From contig JAEORG010000415.1 of assembly GCA_016841005.1 (NCBI GenBank), positions 1 through 16,021 of the forward strand: a stretch of DNA of 16,021 nt. Reading direction: 5' to 3'. This document shows positions 13,935 to 16,021 of this stretch, one piece after another. The notes under the pieces are model-generated. The model was not told the DNA's origin and made no database searches. It saw only the letters and a list, made by a program, of their open reading frames with translations. The translations under genes and the position numbers were made by a program. Every line of letters begins with the position of its first letter. Positions within the stretch are counted from its first letter, which is position 1. This DNA is from Candidatus Thorarchaeota archaeon. Lineage in GTDB: Archaea; Asgardarchaeota; Thorarchaeia; Thorarchaeales; Thorarchaeaceae.

Positions 13935-15014
13935 CTACATCAAATCTGAAGGGTCAACACCACGCGAGGTTGCTTTTTGGGTCATCCAATCCATGATATT
14001 CTCTGGTGGTTCTTTTGTACCACCTTCTCTTAGAACAAGTTGTAGGGCTCCCTCTGGGCAAGTCACTGCGCAAACACCACAACCAATGCATCTTTCTTTA
14101 TCAATTGCTATGATATCTTCTGGTATTGAGAGGGCATCAAACTGACATCGCTCAATGCAAGTTTCACATCCACTACAGAGATCCTCCTCAACTGATATGA
14201 TATAATCTGACTTCACAAATGCATGGGGTTGATTAGATTCTGCAACTCCTCGCAGAACATTACAACAGCATGTACAGCAATTGCAAATGTAAAAGTGCCC
14301 CTCTTTCACATTCATTGTACAGTGGACCAAACCTGCATCTTCAGCCTCTTTCAATTTATCAAGAGCTTCTTCTCTAGTTAGTTTGATGCTAAGTTCGTCT
14401 TCATCTAGTGAATTTTCCTTCTTACCCAGACTTATGCACACAGTTTCTGGATAGCTGCAAGGATTATCTAACAAATTCTGTTCCTTCTTGCAAATACATT
14501 CCCTTACTCCCCACGACTTTGAATTATTGATCAGGTTTTCAGCAATCTGATACGGTTTGATTTCAAGCTCTGCCTTTATTGATTTGTTAACTGGAATGAC
14601 CCTCATTATCGCAGGTTCTGTGTCAAAAAGTCCCTCTCCCTTGCCTTTGAGAAAATAATCTTGAGTGAGTTGTGCAAATTCCTTATCCGCTCTACCTACC
14701 TGCTCTTCCCATATTCCGACTGCAAAAGGAATCAAACAATATCTTCTACCCGTGCTTGAATTCCATGCCCTAATCTGACCTTTCTTTGCCATTGGTTCTA
14801 GGAGCTTCATAAGATATTCAGGATCTTCCTCTAAGCGCTCCGACATCTCTTCAATAGTTTCACCGCGAAGCTTCATTCTGCTAGCAAGGTCTGCCTCCTC
14901 TTCAGAGTATATCCACTTCAGTAGTTTGATGTGACTTCCATCATCAACCGGAGTAAAACCATTTGGTATTGTGTTAAGAACTTCAGCAAGTCTTTCCCAT
15001 GCACTATCACTCAT
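13935..15014 (-). CDS. HTH and multi-cluster Fe-S protein (ferredoxin-like), function unknown
   Basis: Cytoplasmic protein of 359 residues that resembles a family of 4Fe-4S proteins in archaea and anaerobic bacteria with no settled function. A winged-helix-like N-terminal region (about 25-95; EEADLASRMKLRGETIEEMS, LLEPMAKKGQIR) is followed by AVGIWEEQVGRAD (98-110). Next are ECIC (172-175) with Cys186 and Cys193, and a cysteine cluster CNCCTCCC (244-251). Last come two ferredoxin sets, Cys280/283/286/290 and Cys309/312/315/319, each able to hold a 4Fe-4S cluster. A redox-sensing or electron-transfer role is inferred. The frame extends to a TTG at 15047, but ATG 15014 is preferred, having GGAGTG eight bases upstream. 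A palindromic CACTTCAGTG lies just past its 3' end, about 13913-13922. Confidence 0.8.
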   Translation of the reverse strand: MSDSAWERLAEVLNTIPNGFTPVDDGSHIKLLKWIYSEEEADLASRMKLRGETIEEMSERLEEDPEYLMKLLEPMAKKGQIRAWNSSTGRRYCLIPFAVGIWEEQVGRADKEFAQLTQDYFLKGKGEGLFDTEPAIMRVIPVNKSIKAELEIKPYQIAENLINNSKSWGVRECICKKEQNLLDNPCSYPETVCISLGKKENSLDEDELSIKLTREEALDKLKEAEDAGLVHCTMNVKEGHFYICNCCTCCCNVLRGVAESNQPHAFVKSDYIISVEEDLCSGCETCIERCQFDALSIPEDIIAIDKERCIGCGVCAVTCPEGALQLVLREGGTKEPPENIMDWMTQKATSRGVDPSDLM

Positions 15015-15060
15015 ATGAAGAACACTCCAATAATAGAGTAGTCGCAATAGGTATATCCCA

Positions 15061-15070
15061 CATATAATAG
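15061..15070 (-). promoter_or_regulatory. TATA-like box before the Fe-S protein gene
   Basis: CTATTATATG on the coding strand lies about 50 bases before ATG 15014, which predicts a transcript start near 15040 and a leader of about 25 bases. It stands 9 bases past the stop of the LOTUS gene, so the Fe-S gene can be transcribed on its own. Pattern-based. Confidence 0.4.
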
Positions 15071-15079
15071 CTTGGGCCG

Positions 15080-16021
15080 TTACGATGGACAGCTAAGAAC
15101 AATCCCAAGAGGTTCAAGTTCAACATTCACAAGTTGAACCACTTTTTCGCAGGATTTACCCTGTCCCAGAAACACGTGGGCCATGATCATTTGAAATGGT
15201 GGGAGGAAGAGCAATTCACTGGATTTTAGAATTCCTCTAAATATCTCTCCTACCTTATCATCAACCAAATAGGTCTCGAGTCTCTTAAGTGTGGTTTGAT
15301 TCTCCCAGAGAAGTCGTGAAATCTTCTCCAAGAATTCCTTTTTCGGAACTTTTGCTGAATCTCCAAAATAGGTCGTAACATTCTCTTCAAACCACACGCG
15401 GAGTCTATCAACTGTGACATCAGGTACTATTATTGGATCTTCTTCATCTCTCTCAAGCACACGAACGTATCCTCTTTTCTCAGCTGCAAGGATAAAATCA
15501 GCTAGAGTAGGATACCCTAGTGAATTGAAATCTAATTTCTCCTTCTCCAGTTGGTCCTTGAGATTAATTAGAGTTGGTTGTTCACCCTCATCCACACTGT
15601 TTTCTACAACTTGGCAGAGAGTCCTGAACGCATCTTTTGCTTCTTCAGTCAATTTTAACCGTTCAGAGGTAATCTCCTCAGGGACAGTAAGGATTGTTCC
15701 TGGTAGGTCTCCCTCTCTCTTGATAAATTCCTCATACTCCGCCCAATCCAGAAACTCATTCCAATTTCTAAAACCGATGATACGTTCATTAAAGGTAGGA
15801 TTTAGTGCTTTCATGACATGTTTGACATGTCCTACTCCTGGTTTATTTCCAGTTTCTTCAATTGCAGATATTGCTTCTTGTAATCTTATCGCAGCTATCT
15901 CACGCATCTCTTCGATACTCCCCATCATCTTCTCACAGTCTTCAGGACTCGAACACGGTAGGGAAGAAGTCCTGAAGGAGAAGATATCGGTATACTCAGT
16001 AGCAATATCAGTCAATTCTGA
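15080..16021 (-). CDS. LOTUS-domain RNA-binding protein, probable NYN-LOTUS; N-terminus beyond window
   Basis: The frame is open to the right edge; 313 residues are visible. Counting from the edge, the first residues (SELTDIATEYTDI) resemble the closing strand of a LabA-like NYN ribonuclease domain (pattern eLrxlADeyidi), so a NYN domain probably lies upstream outside the window. A first OST-HTH/LOTUS domain covers about 40-105, with KHVMKALNPTFNERIIGFRNWNEFL as its core. A second, more diverged one covers about 124-194 (LKDQLEKEKLDFNSLGYPTLADFIL, then RGYVRVL). A helical C-terminal part of about 110 residues (202-313) matches nothing I know. LOTUS domains bind RNA, including G-rich and G-quadruplex RNA, or partner proteins, so RNA turnover is inferred. 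The TTG at 16015 is not taken as the start because coding clearly continues. It lies 65 bases before the Fe-S protein start. Confidence 0.68.
   Translation of the reverse strand, partial: SELTDIATEYTDIFSFRTSSLPCSSPEDCEKMMGSIEEMREIAAIRLQEAISAIEETGNKPGVGHVKHVMKALNPTFNERIIGFRNWNEFLDWAEYEEFIKREGDLPGTILTVPEEITSERLKLTEEAKDAFRTLCQVVENSVDEGEQPTLINLKDQLEKEKLDFNSLGYPTLADFILAAEKRGYVRVLERDEEDPIIVPDVTVDRLRVWFEENVTTYFGDSAKVPKKEFLEKISRLLWENQTTLKRLETYLVDDKVGEIFRGILKSSELLFLPPFQMIMAHVFLGQGKSCEKVVQLVNVELEPLGIVLSCPS

Noticed and set aside
15080..16015. TTG at 16015 as the true start of the LOTUS gene
   Set aside because: The frame stays open to the edge, no ribosome binding site can be seen, and the residues around it resemble the end of a NYN domain, so the gene is best treated as truncated by the window.

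Overview
The window looks like a gene-dense archaeal chromosome segment, most likely from an Asgard archaeon of the Thorarchaeota/Heimdallarchaeia kind. Direct support comes from a two-repeat gelsolin-family protein (11812-12408), a family known in prokaryotes chiefly from Asgard archaea. A geranylgeranyl reductase of archaeal lipid type, TrmB and Lrp-like regulators, TATA-like boxes 25-50 bases before starts, and an MCM-related winged helix all agree. The lineage is inferred; no rRNA or other phylogenetic marker is present. The sequence is moderately AT-rich by eye. No tRNA, rRNA, CRISPR array, insertion sequence or attachment site was seen, and no gap between genes exceeds about 125 bases.

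Layout. At the left edge, a type I L-asparaginase (cut by the edge, minus strand) is divergent from a geranylgeranyl reductase (plus). That gene ends on the same CTAG as the convergent tRNase Z. A long minus-strand run then reads right to left: membrane protein, alpha/beta hydrolase, XTP/dITP diphosphatase, TrmB regulator, duplicated Lrp-like regulator, tRNase Z. Upstream of these lie a PD-(D/E)XK-like nuclease with its own TATA box and strong ribosome binding site, then a two-gene unit (M20 metallohydrolase and F420-type luciferase-like oxidoreductase, joined by TAATG). A formamidopyrimidine-DNA glycosylase (TTG start) is divergent from the gelsolin gene, with one TATA-like element between them. 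The gelsolin gene converges on an MCM-like protein that lacks recognisable ATPase motifs. The right end has an HTH plus Fe-S cluster protein and the C-terminal part of a probable NYN-LOTUS RNA-binding protein that runs off the edge.

How the genes fit together. There is no single pathway. Several genes concern nucleic acids: tRNA 3' maturation, nucleotide-pool cleaning, oxidised-base repair, a stand-alone nuclease, an MCM-like protein and a LOTUS protein. The M20/F420 oxidoreductase pair is probably a small metabolic operon. The items most worth following are the ATPase-less MCM-like protein (tail to tail with gelsolin), the NYN-LOTUS protein, and the duplicated Lrp-like regulator next to TrmB.
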